Source: Mesostigma viride (lineage: Eukaryota > Streptophyta > Mesostigmatophyceae > Mesostigmatales > Mesostigmataceae). Taken from it: a DNA stretch of 64,000 bases. The notes under the pieces are model-generated. The model was given only the letters and a program-made list of their open reading frames with translations. It was not told the origin of the DNA and searched no databases. Location: assembly GCA_009746045.1 (NCBI GenBank), contig RPFO01000313.1:60001-124000 (forward strand), read 5' to 3'. The stretch's first letter is position 1; the number at the start of each line of letters is the position of its first letter. Positions 1 through 8,373 of the stretch are shown here, piece after piece. The translations under genes and the position numbers were made by a program.

Positions 1-140
1 TCGCGGCCTCATCCCACCCCCCTGCACGAACAGTTCCCAAACAAAAGAAAAGGCAAACAAAAGGAACAAGAGTAGCAAGCTGCATTGCAAGCACATATGC
101 CAGTTCTGGCGCACATGCCAGGCCGAAAGCAACTCATGAT

Positions 141-186
141 TGCCCCTGCCCCTGCCCCTGCCCCTGCCCCTGCTCCTGCCCCTGCC
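141..186. repeat. (TGCCCC)n hexamer microsatellite
   Basis: About seven tandem copies of a CCCCTG-type hexamer, with one CCCTGCT variant near the end. It gives spurious Pro-Ala and Gly-Ala ORFs on the two strands. Confidence 0.9.
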
Positions 187-670
187 ATCACCATTCTAAC
201 CACCACACAATACGAAAAGCAAGAAGAACTAATAATAAACAAGCACAAAGTTGACTGCACATGCGACTGTACCAGTAGGCACGTAGCAAATTTTAGCTGC
301 AGCTTCAATTTCAACTTCATTGCAATTGCAAGTGTGACGGCATGTGTAATTGCACTACCAATGCCTAATGCCCACTGCATGTGCCCAGTGCGAATGCAAT
401 TCAAAAGCAACATGCAATCGCAATTACAGCTGAAGCCGGCTATTAACAAAGATATTTAAAGCAGTTGTTAACTGCAGAGACCCAATGAAAATGCAAATGC
501 AATGAAAAAGCAACAGAAGTTGAAGCCACTGCCACTCTACCTGCCGACAGTAACACCACCGCCAGCACCCACTCATATCCCAACGACAAGGAAATAGAAT
601 TGCCCAAAGCCAGACATACATTGGGACGCATAAGCAAACGGCAACGCAAGCGCACATGCAAATGTATACG

Positions 671-811
671 CAAAGGCAAAGGCAAAGGCAAAGGCAAACG
701 CAAACGCAAACGCAAACGCAAACGCAAACGCAAACGCAAACGCAAACGCAAATGCAAATGCAAACGCAAACGCAAACGCAAACGCAAACGCAAACGCAAA
801 CGCAAACGCAA
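671..811. repeat. (CGCAAA)n hexamer array
   Basis: About 23 hexamers, mostly CGCAAA, with GGCAAA variants at the left end and TGCAAA variants in the middle. It yields artefactual Lys-Arg, Thr-Gln and Leu-Arg ORFs in different frames. The unit is not a known telomere repeat. Confidence 0.9.
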
Positions 812-1409
812 GCTTGTCATGTACCTACGCTTAACTGCAAACGCAAACTGTGCACGAAGCAAAAAGATTGGATGGCCAAGATCATGGCAAATACGAGGGC
901 CGAAAACAATCCAACTTCATCTAAATGTCCGAAATCCTCACGATGTTTCGATGCGCGCTTGAATGTCGAAGGCCTGCGCCGATTATCGATCATAAGTCGA
1001 ATGTGTAATCGTCGGCTTATGAGAACTGCTTTGCGACAGTATCACGTCAGGCCGTTCCTGTGCAGCCATTTTCCCTATGCAGCGGGTGGACAACGTTCAC
1101 TTTCCGCATTATTCATGGCTATCGAAGTTAATTCTTACCGACCCCGGCTGCCATGGCCACTGGCCACGCATATCAAGTTCAGGTATTCCCGACCTGTAGC
1201 GCAGCAGATTTCTGTCGGAAGGCATCCTAAGCACCGTGATAAAAGAAATCCGAACAATAGACATTCATGCTGCATCTAAGGACATTATGGCATTTGTATA
1301 TACTGCAAGTACATGTATCGACATTGCCGTGATTGCTAACCCCGACTCACCATGAACAGGAACTTTCCCTCTGCCTCCATGAAATGTACTTCGTGAAACG
1401 TACTGTAAT

Positions 1410-1841
1410 CGTGGTTCTCTGAACATAGTTTCTTTATAGTGAGATGGAAGGGTAGCCGCTATAGCTAGGTTATTGGGTTCACGTGACAAACCTTTTGAGG
1501 CCGGTGCGGCCTGATCCGGATCAGTCGTGGCCAAAGCTTTGGCCAGTTTTTTCTTGGCCAGGTGGCAGGAGCTACGTTGAGATATAAACCTGCCACTGTC
1601 TAGGTTTCTTGGCTCATGGCGTAGTGATTAACTAGATCTAGATTCTTTCTCTCACGCAATATGTGACCTAATAGCCCCGGCAGCCTTACGTAAGCTGCCG
1701 GCAATTAGAACGCCACATTGCGTCATTTGTTCAGACGCAACATTTGCGTGGCGAAAAAATGCCGTCCGGGCCAAGGCCGCATGACACGCAAAAAAGGACA
1801 AAAACAAACCCACCTAGCTAAGGTCGGCCTCTTTTCTTTTC
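1410..1841 (+). repeat. Split direct repeat A1 of the DIRS element
   Basis: Matches A2 (6316-6745) from CGTGGTTCTCTGAAC through GGCCTCTTTTCTTTTC, then diverges. It contains the palindromes TGATCCGGATCA (1512-1523), TGGCCAAAGCTTTGGCCA (1528-1545) and a near-palindrome at 1677-1701. It probably holds the promoter and one arm of the recombination substrate. Confidence 0.85.
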
Positions 1842-1928
1842 ACGAGGGCGGCGACAGCAAGCCAGGGGAAACGAACCTCTGGTTTGACGAACCTGTACTG
1901 TCGGAGCCATTTTTGGCCCTGAGCAGCA

Positions 1929-2975
1929 ATGCCGAAGGGGCGCAAAGCTACAGGAGGGCAGGCAGCGCGCGGGGAGGACGGGACGCCCACACCGCGGGCT
2001 GCTGCCGCCAGTCACGCGCCAGTCGCCTTCAGCGCCAAAAAGAAGCAGCTCGCCACTCTGCTCGCCAAGTGCATCAGCCCCGCAGAGGCGGTGGGGGCAG
2101 TCGAGCAGGTCTTCGGTGCCGAGGACTGGGTGACGGACGCCAGCTCGTGGAGCTCGAGCCAGCTGAAGTCTGTCGTGCAGTTGCTGGCCGATCACGTTGA
2201 TGTTGGCGACGTGTTGGACGCACGTGACCCAAACGGAACGTTGGTGGCAAAACTGCTGGCCGTGGCAGATCTCGCGGCGGACGAGGAGGAGGATCAGGCG
2301 CTGCCACCAACGACACCTGCGCAGCGAAAAATGGCCAAGCCGAAAGGCGCGGCCAAGGTTTCGGCAGGTGGGGGGGCTGTCGGAAAGGAAATGAGGGCGA
2401 GGTTGGCGACATTCGTTGGGGCACCTCCGGAAACCGAAAATCAGGACGACGAGGAGGACGAGGAGGGGGAGGTCGCAGCCGAGAAATTCATGCAAGGTTT
2501 GAAGGCAGCGCTGGGAGGAATGGAGGGGGCGGGAAGCCACTTCAAGGCCTCGAAAGGGGTGGCGCTGCCAAGCCGAGCCAAGAGCGTGAAATATCGGGTT
2601 TCGGAGCGGGTGCTGCCGGGGGTGTTGGAGGACGCCAGCGACAATGGGATGGGAATCCGGTCGTGGGTCATGACGGTAAAGCCTGGAAATTGGCGGAACA
2701 TGGAGAACAGGAAAATTGTCATGAACATTGCATTGGCCATGGACACCCTTCTCAAGGAGCTGGGCTCAGCAGCCGGGGAGCTTGTGGGCATGGAGTACCT
2801 AATGAGGGTGGTGGCGGCCTTGCTGCAGGTGGAAGGGCAAGGAGGGGGGGGTGGAAGGTGGCCAGCCACCTCCTGCCATTGGGGGAGGAGGCTGCACTGT
2901 CAGCCACCCCGGCTGTCAAGGCAGCTCTCCAAACTGCCATCCTCTTGGACAAGCTCAGCAAGGCTCAACAAGTAG
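1929..2975 (+). CDS. DIRS element ORF1, putative Gag
   Basis: 348 codons from an ATG placed 88 bases after A1. The N-terminal part is rich in Ala, Lys and Pro; the middle has a helical segment (about residues 40-120) and an acidic stretch (about 175-190, EDEE-type). No zinc knuckle is seen. Gag identity rests on position before pol. After a run of eight G (2844-2851) this frame becomes Pro/Ser/Arg-rich and unprotein-like. The +2 frame (to a stop ending at 2983) gives a smooth helical C-terminus (...LLDKLSKAQQVGK), so the G run probably carries a 1-base indel and the true Gag ends at 2983, overlapping pol. Confidence 0.6.
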   Translation: MPKGRKATGGQAARGEDGTPTPRAAAASHAPVAFSAKKKQLATLLAKCISPAEAVGAVEQVFGAEDWVTDASSWSSSQLKSVVQLLADHVDVGDVLDARDPNGTLVAKLLAVADLAADEEEDQALPPTTPAQRKMAKPKGAAKVSAGGGAVGKEMRARLATFVGAPPETENQDDEEDEEGEVAAEKFMQGLKAALGGMEGAGSHFKASKGVALPSRAKSVKYRVSERVLPGVLEDASDNGMGIRSWVMTVKPGNWRNMENRKIVMNIALAMDTLLKELGSAAGELVGMEYLMRVVAALLQVEGQGGGGGRWPATSCHWGRRLHCQPPRLSRQLSKLPSSWTSSARLNK

Positions 2976-5900
2976 GGAAATAGAATCCCAGCGGGACCGC
3001 TCCCTTTTCCCGCTGCCATACCCACTTAGGCCAGCGTACACCGCGTGGGGCAGGGTGAGATCGGCACGCCGGCGACAGCGTGCCACGCGCCGCCACCGCG
3101 AGTACACACTGCAATGCAAGGTAGTGCGTTGGCTTAATTGGCTGTGGGGAGGGGGGCAAGACCCTCCTCCTAACCCTAGAGGGGCGTGCTCTAAGGGGAG
3201 GGAGGAGGCCCTTGCGAGGGTCAAGAGGCACTGCACCTGGCACAGTCGCCGCGTAGGGGGCGTTGCGACAGGCCAGGAGCAAGAAGGTGCTGATGCAATA
3301 TATGGGAAGCAGAATAAGTATGAACAACTGCGCGCGGACGCGGTGAGTCTACCAAAGGCGGAGGTGGCGGGGAAGGCACGGCTGCTCGACCTGTTGGCTA
3401 TGCGGCCGAGCTGGCGGGAGATATATGCCAGCGAAGAGAACTGCATCAAGCCAGCGGTCGTGGCGAGCGCAAAGTATTGGAATGTGCCCAAGCCCAGCCG
3501 GGGATGCTCCATGGCTGAATGGGGCAAGCTCATGAGCCGGGCAGCGGGCGTGGGCATGGTGGCGTTCCGGGAGAGGCGGCCCAAGTGGGTGGATGGCTGC
3601 TTTGGAGTGGCCAAGGGGGTGGGTGAGCTTCGGTTCATCGTCAACAGGAAGCTGGGCAACCTGCTGTGGGTGGACCCCCCCAAGATCCTGCTACCCCACC
3701 TGGGCATCCTCGTGGAGGTCTACATCAAAGGCTGGTGCTACTGCGCCAAGAGCGACCTCGTGTCATACTACTATTCCATCGAGGTGCCCGAGTGGTGGTG
3801 GGACTACCAAGGGCTTCCTAGTGTGTGGTCGACTAGCGTAGGTCTGGCAGGGCCCAGGCGGAAGGTGTGGCCCGTGCTCAAGGTGCTGGCCATGGGACAT
3901 TCCCATGCGGTGGCGCTGGGGGAGGCCATCCATGAGATGGTGCTCTACATGACCGGTGCCCTGGATCCGAGGCGCCAGGTCAACTACCTCTCAAGCGCAG
4001 GTGAGCTCACCTTGGTGCGCGACGAGTGTGGCCAGCCACTGCGCTTGGCCATCGAGTACAAGGAGGAGCGCGCCGGGGAGCTTCAGATTGACCTGGAAAA
4101 CCCCCCTGCCCCCATGCTGTCCATCACTATTGATGACTTGGTGGCCAGCAACGGGCGGACCTGCGAGGCGGTGAACCAGCTCATCACGCGCGCTATTGAG
4201 GAAGGCTACCTCCCTAACAACCTTGTGCCGTCTAAGGAGAAGACTAAGATGGCGAGCCTGGAAGGGGACGAGCTAGAAGCCCTAGGGGTGGTGCACCGAC
4301 GGAACGGCGTGCTGGAACCAACGGTCAAGCAGCTCAACCTTGTGATCGCCCACACGCAGGCTATACTCACTCGAGGCCGAGCTACGGCCGAGGGGCTGGC
4401 TGCCGTCTTGGGGCGGTGGTTGTGGCTGCAGATGTTAAGCCGCAGCTGCTTGTCCATTTGGCAGCAATGTTTCAAATTCATCAGCCTGCAAGGGTGGGGG
4501 CAGCGATCCTGGGTGCTGTGGGCCGGGGTGCGGGAGGAGTTAGAGTGTGCCCTGGCCTTGGCTCCCATGCTAAGGGTTGACCGAAGCGCACCTTTGGCCC
4601 GTGAGGTGGTTGCATCTGACGCGTCCACCTACGGGCAAGGTGTCGTGTACGCAACCATGGAGCCGGGCGATGTGACGGAGCTGGCGAGGGCACGAGAGGT
4701 GCGGGGGTACCCGACTTTGCTCATACCAAGTGAGGTGGCCTACGCTGGCCCTAGGCCACTGAGCGCGCGGGCGCAACAAGCAATCACTAGCCAGCAATGG
4801 CGGGTTGGGGTCCGGAGTCGTTGGCGGGATCCGGGGATGCACATCAACGAGAAGGAGGTGCGGGCTGCAGTGAAGGGCGTGGAGAGGAGTGCGCGCAGCT
4901 TGGCAAACCGAGGCAAGCGGGTGGTGAGGTTGGTGGACTCCACCGCGGCGTTGGGCTGCTTGGCTAAGGGGCGGTCCTCATCCCACAAGCTCAACAAGCA
5001 GTGCCGCCGCTTGTGCGCGCTGACCCTCGCCACGGGGAGTCGTTCCCAGTGGGTGTGGACGCCGAGTGCACTTCAACCAGCCGATGGCGTTTCTCGCGGC
5101 CAATCCATGGCGACTTTCTTGGCAGGCTGGGTGCGCGACCTGACCGCGGAAGGCATCCATCCTAACCCGGGGCCCCCTGCACCTGTTAGCTACCTTCCAT
5201 TGCTAGAGGGGAAAGTAAAGCCGGCTACTTTGCTGGCCTACCGTCGTGGTCTTGATTCCCTCTTGACTTGGTGGGAGGCTGGTGGGCGGGCGGACGGGTC
5301 ATCGTCACGAGCTGACACCCTTGAGGAGACATTTTGTGCGTATGTCGCCTGGGCTCATTTTCGGGGGTACAGCCGCCAAGTGTGTGTCAATGCCTTGATG
5401 GGGTTGCAACTTTATTATCCCGGTATGGTGAAGCGGTGGGACTTGGCCCGTGGCGTCCTCGCTGGGTGGAAAACACTTGTGCCCCCCCGTGCCCCTCCTC
5501 CCATTCCATGGGAGGCGGCGTTTGCACTTGCCAGCACGATGGTCATGCAAGGTCAGCGCCTTGCGGGCCTGCTGGTTGTCATCGTGTTCCGCCATTACCT
5601 GCGAATCTCGGAGGCGCTGAACCTCCGTGTTGGCCATGTGCGCCTCCAGCCTGACGTTCGGCTTGGGCCGGCTCAACGGGGCGCCCTACTGCTGAGGTCT
5701 ACCAAGACCTCTAAGGGCAAGACTCAGTCAGTGGTGGTAGAAGATGTGATGTCTGAAACCATCCTCCGTCACTGCATCGCGGGTAAGCACGCTTGGGAGG
5801 CCGTGTTCCCTTTCACCTACCCGCAATTCCGGCGCATTTGGCAGGCTGCGAGTCAGGCCTTGGGGGTCGCCCAGATTTTCACCATTCACGGGCTGCGGCA

Positions 5901-6105
5901 TGGAGGTGCCACTCACGATTTCCTCGCGGGTCGCAGCATGGGGGACATCCAGGGCCGGGGGCGCTGGCTTAGCAGCTCCACGGTTGCCCATTATGTGGGC
6001 TTGCACCGCAGTTTGGAGGTGCAGCTGCCTGAGGTTATTCTTCGGGCCATGGCCGCCTGCCCCCCTCGGGCCTGGCGGGCTATTTTGAAATTGCCCTCCA
6101 CCTAA
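2851..6105 (+). CDS. DIRS element Pol: reverse transcriptase, RNase H, tyrosine recombinase
   Basis: Open frame of 1084 codons; the nominal start is GTG and the true start is unclear, because the first ~150 residues overlap Gag and are low in quality. Numbering from 2851: RT motif A Asp in KSDLVSYYY (D302) and the catalytic pair in ITIDDLVAS (D428-D429, replacing YxDD). RNase H follows: D590 in ASDAS, then INEKEV, a VDSTAALG Asp and QPADGVSR. Tyrosine recombinase at the C-terminus: Arg in LRISEALNL (R918), Lys in TKTSKGKT, His and Arg in HGLRH (H1013, R1016), Tyr in VAHYVGL (Y1048). The full R-K-HxxR-Y set is present, so the recombinase looks intact. Between RNase H and YR sits GIHPNPGP (NPGP at 772-775), resembling a 2A-type motif. 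Confidence 0.88.
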   Translation: MEGGQPPPAIGGGGCTVSHPGCQGSSPNCHPLGQAQQGSTSREIESQRDRSLFPLPYPLRPAYTAWGRVRSARRRQRATRRHREYTLQCKVVRWLNWLWGGGQDPPPNPRGACSKGREEALARVKRHCTWHSRRVGGVATGQEQEGADAIYGKQNKYEQLRADAVSLPKAEVAGKARLLDLLAMRPSWREIYASEENCIKPAVVASAKYWNVPKPSRGCSMAEWGKLMSRAAGVGMVAFRERRPKWVDGCFGVAKGVGELRFIVNRKLGNLLWVDPPKILLPHLGILVEVYIKGWCYCAKSDLVSYYYSIEVPEWWWDYQGLPSVWSTSVGLAGPRRKVWPVLKVLAMGHSHAVALGEAIHEMVLYMTGALDPRRQVNYLSSAGELTLVRDECGQPLRLAIEYKEERAGELQIDLENPPAPMLSITIDDLVASNGRTCEAVNQLITRAIEEGYLPNNLVPSKEKTKMASLEGDELEALGVVHRRNGVLEPTVKQLNLVIAHTQAILTRGRATAEGLAAVLGRWLWLQMLSRSCLSIWQQCFKFISLQGWGQRSWVLWAGVREELECALALAPMLRVDRSAPLAREVVASDASTYGQGVVYATMEPGDVTELARAREVRGYPTLLIPSEVAYAGPRPLSARAQQAITSQQWRVGVRSRWRDPGMHINEKEVRAAVKGVERSARSLANRGKRVVRLVDSTAALGCLAKGRSSSHKLNKQCRRLCALTLATGSRSQWVWTPSALQPADGVSRGQSMATFLAGWVRDLTAEGIHPNPGPPAPVSYLPLLEGKVKPATLLAYRRGLDSLLTWWEAGGRADGSSSRADTLEETFCAYVAWAHFRGYSRQVCVNALMGLQLYYPGMVKRWDLARGVLAGWKTLVPPRAPPPIPWEAAFALASTMVMQGQRLAGLLVVIVFRHYLRISEALNLRVGHVRLQPDVRLGPAQRGALLLRSTKTSKGKTQSVVVEDVMSETILRHCIAGKHAWEAVFPFTYPQFRRIWQAASQALGVAQIFTIHGLRHGGATHDFLAGRSMGDIQGRGRWLSSSTVAHYVGLHRSLEVQLPEVILRAMAACPPRAWRAILKLPST

Positions 6106-6177
6106 TTTGGTTGTTCATTTCTCTGTCATTATGCTAGGTTCTTTGCCCCTGGCATGGATCGCCAGGGAGGGATATAA

Positions 6178-6315
6178 GGGTAAGGCTAGCCTTTGCCAAG
6201 CAATAAGTGTTCCCATGAGCATCGGCGGCCGGGATGTGGCCTGCCTTTTGTATGTGCTCCACTCATTGTTTTAATAAAGAGTCTGGTTACCCTGGAGTTC
6301 CACGGTTAATAGAAT
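6178..6315 (+). repeat. Split direct repeat B1 of the DIRS element
   Basis: 138 bases, identical by eye to B2 (6771-6908), ending in GGTTAATAGAAT. Contains AATAAAG (about 6273), a plausible polyadenylation signal. B1-A2 together mimic the B2-A1 joint expected in a circular intermediate. Confidence 0.85.
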
Positions 6316-6745
6316 CGTGGTTCTCTGAACATAGTTTCTTTATAGTGAGATGGAAGGGTAGCCGCTATAGCTAGGTTATTGGGTTCACGTGACAACCTTT
6401 TGAGGCCGGTGCGGCCTGATCCGGATCAGTCGTGGCCAAAGCTTTGGCCAGTTTTTCTTGGCCAGGTGGCAGGAGCTACGTTGAGATATAAACCTGCCAC
6501 TGTCTAGGTTTCTTGGCTCATGGCGTAGTGATTAACTAGATCTAGATTCTTTCTCTCACGCAATATGTGACCTAATAGCCCCGGCAGCCTTACGTAAGCT
6601 GCCGGCAATTAGAACGCCACATTGCGTCATTTGTTCAGACGCAACATTTGCGTGGCGAAAAAATGCCGTCCGGGCCAAGGCCGCATGACACGCAAAAAAG
6701 GACAAAAACAAACCCACCTAGCTAAGGTCGGCCTCTTTTCTTTTC
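6316..6745 (+). repeat. Split direct repeat A2 of the DIRS element
   Basis: Second copy of the left-end sequence, with one base less in each of two homopolymers than A1. It carries the same three palindromes. After 6745 it runs into a C tract and a ~25-base spacer before B2. Confidence 0.85.
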
Positions 6746-6770
6746 CCCCCCCCCCTCCCTGCGTGTTTGG

Positions 6771-6908
6771 GGGTAAGGCTAGCCTTTGCCAAGCAATAAG
6801 TGTTCCCATGAGCATCGGCGGCCGGGATGTGGCCTGCCTTTTGTATGTGCTCCACTCATTGTTTTAATAAAGAGTCTGGTTACCCTGGAGTTCCACGGTT
6901 AATAGAAT
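6771..6908 (+). repeat. Split direct repeat B2, right end of the DIRS element
   Basis: Copy of B1 ending in AGAAT; the flank continues ACATATGATG. AAT is the last shared triplet. Confidence 0.85.
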
Positions 6909-6935
6909 ACATATGATGTACTACGATGATAATCA

Positions 6936-7550
6936 TCCCAGCAAAGCCATAGCACACCTTCCGTTTCGACCGCCATGTCGGCCACTAGTCCGGATAGCTC
7001 AATGTGCACCTGACCTTGACACTAATTGCACAAACAGCCACAATTTTGCAAGCAAGAAGACATGGCTACTTCGGCATTTCATGAAATGTACTTCGTGAAA
7101 TGCACTCCGTGAAATGTACTAAGGAACGTGATTGGCCGGCGTTCGCTCGCCAAATCTCGCAAAATGTACTAAGGCACGTGTTTGGTCTCGCAAAATGTAC
7201 TAAGGAACGTGATTGGCCGGCGTTGATTCTGTAGGGAATTTTAATTGCAGCAAACAGAATCGATTCTGACCAATCACGTTCCTTAGTACATTTTGCGAGA
7301 CAAATCACGTGCCTTAGTACATTTTGCGAGATTTGGCGAGCGAACGCCGGCCAATCACGTTCCTTAGTACATTTCACGGAGTGCATTTCACGAAGTACAT
7401 TTCATGAAATGCCGAGGTAGCCATGTCTTCTTGCTTGCAAAATTGTGGCTGTTTGTGCGATTAGTGTCAAGGTCAGGTGCACATTGAGCTATCCGGACTA
7501 GTGGCCGACATGGCGGTCGAAACGGAAGGTGTGCTATCGCTTTGCTGGGA
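6936..7550. repeat. Long foldback (inverted repeat) of ~290-bp arms
   Basis: 6936-7232 is repeated in inverted orientation at about 7256-7550 with few mismatches. The spacer is ~23 bases (TAGGGAATTTTAATTGCAGC...). Inside each arm the motif TCGCAAAATGTACTAAGG and the box ACGTGATTGGCCGGCG recur. The right arm runs into the ORF at 7510, so the 5' end of that ORF is duplicated, inverted, in the left arm. It may be a foldback element or a hairpin formed by inverted duplication. Confidence 0.8.
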
Positions 7551-8019
7551 CATAATCGTGGCTATCTGCTTCCTGGCTTTCGCTATCATGGTGATGGGAC
7601 ACCATGGGAAGCGCAAGTTCGCAGCCATAGTGCTAAGCGGCAGCACCCATGCCGGCAGCCTAGTGACCGACGAGACGTTCGACTGTAAGTGCGGCCACGA
7701 GTGCATGAAGCCCATTACAATATCACATCTCCAGGCACTGCGAAGCGCCTGGTTTTTGCCCGGGCGGAAGCAAGAGGACAGGAAGGCGGCGATAAAGCAG
7801 CAGCTGCACCAGGGGGGGTACGACGCCATAACCACGATGTCGTCATCTACTCGTCACAAGGTCGTTCATGGCGCTGGTTTTCGGTTCGTTCTCGACGGGG
7901 GAGTCAAGGATATGAACACAGGGTTTGTGACCCCTTTTCACTTTCGCGTTTGCGAGGCGGCCTTCAGGCACTGCCTGAAAATTAGCAACCACGTTTGGAA
8001 CTCGTCGGACCACCTGTGA
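7510..8019 (+). CDS. Uncharacterised ORF with CxC-x3-C cluster, possibly transposon-derived
   Basis: 169 codons from the first in-frame ATG; the frame is open from 7477. The N-terminus has one hydrophobic segment (about IIVAICFLAFAIMVMG). A Cys cluster (CKCGHEC) is followed by a helical ALRSAWF...RKAAIKQQL stretch and, near the end, FRVCEAAFRHCLKIS. This pattern (Cys cluster, charged helix, 'VC...F...L.IS') resembles an N-terminal module I associate with proteins of DNA transposons, but I cannot name the family. The next open stretch, 7984-8128 (...LITFDDVLAGLGIAFEHYFEQG...), looks like protein in another frame, so an intron or frameshift near 7983 is likely. Confidence 0.4.
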   Translation: MAVETEGVLSLCWDIIVAICFLAFAIMVMGHHGKRKFAAIVLSGSTHAGSLVTDETFDCKCGHECMKPITISHLQALRSAWFLPGRKQEDRKAAIKQQLHQGGYDAITTMSSSTRHKVVHGAGFRFVLDGGVKDMNTGFVTPFHFRVCEAAFRHCLKISNHVWNSSDHL

Positions 8020-8373
8020 AACTAATCACATTTGATGATGTGCTGGCGGGCCTGGGCATCGCATTTGAGCATTACTTCGAGCAGGGCTCAACAAGCTCGA
8101 TGCGCCAACTCAACCCGAAGAAGCCCTAAGCTGCGGTAAGACATATATTTGTGTGGATGGCTCTTGATATCACGCTGAATTTCTAGTCTTCTCTAGGTGG
8201 ACAGTTCATGTGCAGCCATACAGGTCATCCATGTGTGTTTTAACCATGTTGCATGTGCCACAGATATTATGAGCAGTATTTACTAAGTGTGCTGGAGTCG
8301 TTGTTGCATGCTTGTTGTATTTCACGGGTTCACGCCTGCATGAACGCATCGTTGATACTAATGATTATTCATA

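Larger units (their letters stand above)
1..1409. other. Low-complexity flank left of the DIRS element
   Basis: No gene is recognisable. ORFs of 120-207 codons here are translations of the hexamer repeats and carry no domain. The last ~30 bases (1378-1406) hold a short motif, ATGAAATGTACTTCGTGAAA, that recurs in the foldback at 7078-7400, so the DIRS element landed beside or within that repeat family. Confidence 0.5.
1410..6908 (+). mobile_element. DIRS-like tyrosine-recombinase retrotransposon with split direct repeats
   Basis: A ~5.5-kb element ordered A1 (1410-1841), gag, pol, B1 (6178-6315), A2 (6316-6745), B2 (6771-6908). Split direct repeats of this type are known from the PAT, Kangaroo and Ngaro branches of the DIRS order, whose circular DNA intermediate is integrated by a tyrosine recombinase without target duplication. 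The trinucleotide AAT occurs at the left boundary (1407-1409), at the B1/A2 joint (6313-6315) and at the right end (6906-6908), as expected for crossover at a shared triplet. A1 and A2 differ by only two one-base indels by eye, so the copy is young. No methyltransferase domain is seen, unlike many DIRS1/PAT members. Confidence 0.85.

Noticed and set aside
671-811. Interstitial telomere
   Set aside because: CGCAAA is not a known telomeric unit and lies internally without TTAGGG/TTTAGGG-type repeats.
600-1279. ORFs of 120-207 codons over the CGCAAA array
   Set aside because: They are translations of a hexamer repeat, open in several frames on both strands, with no domain.
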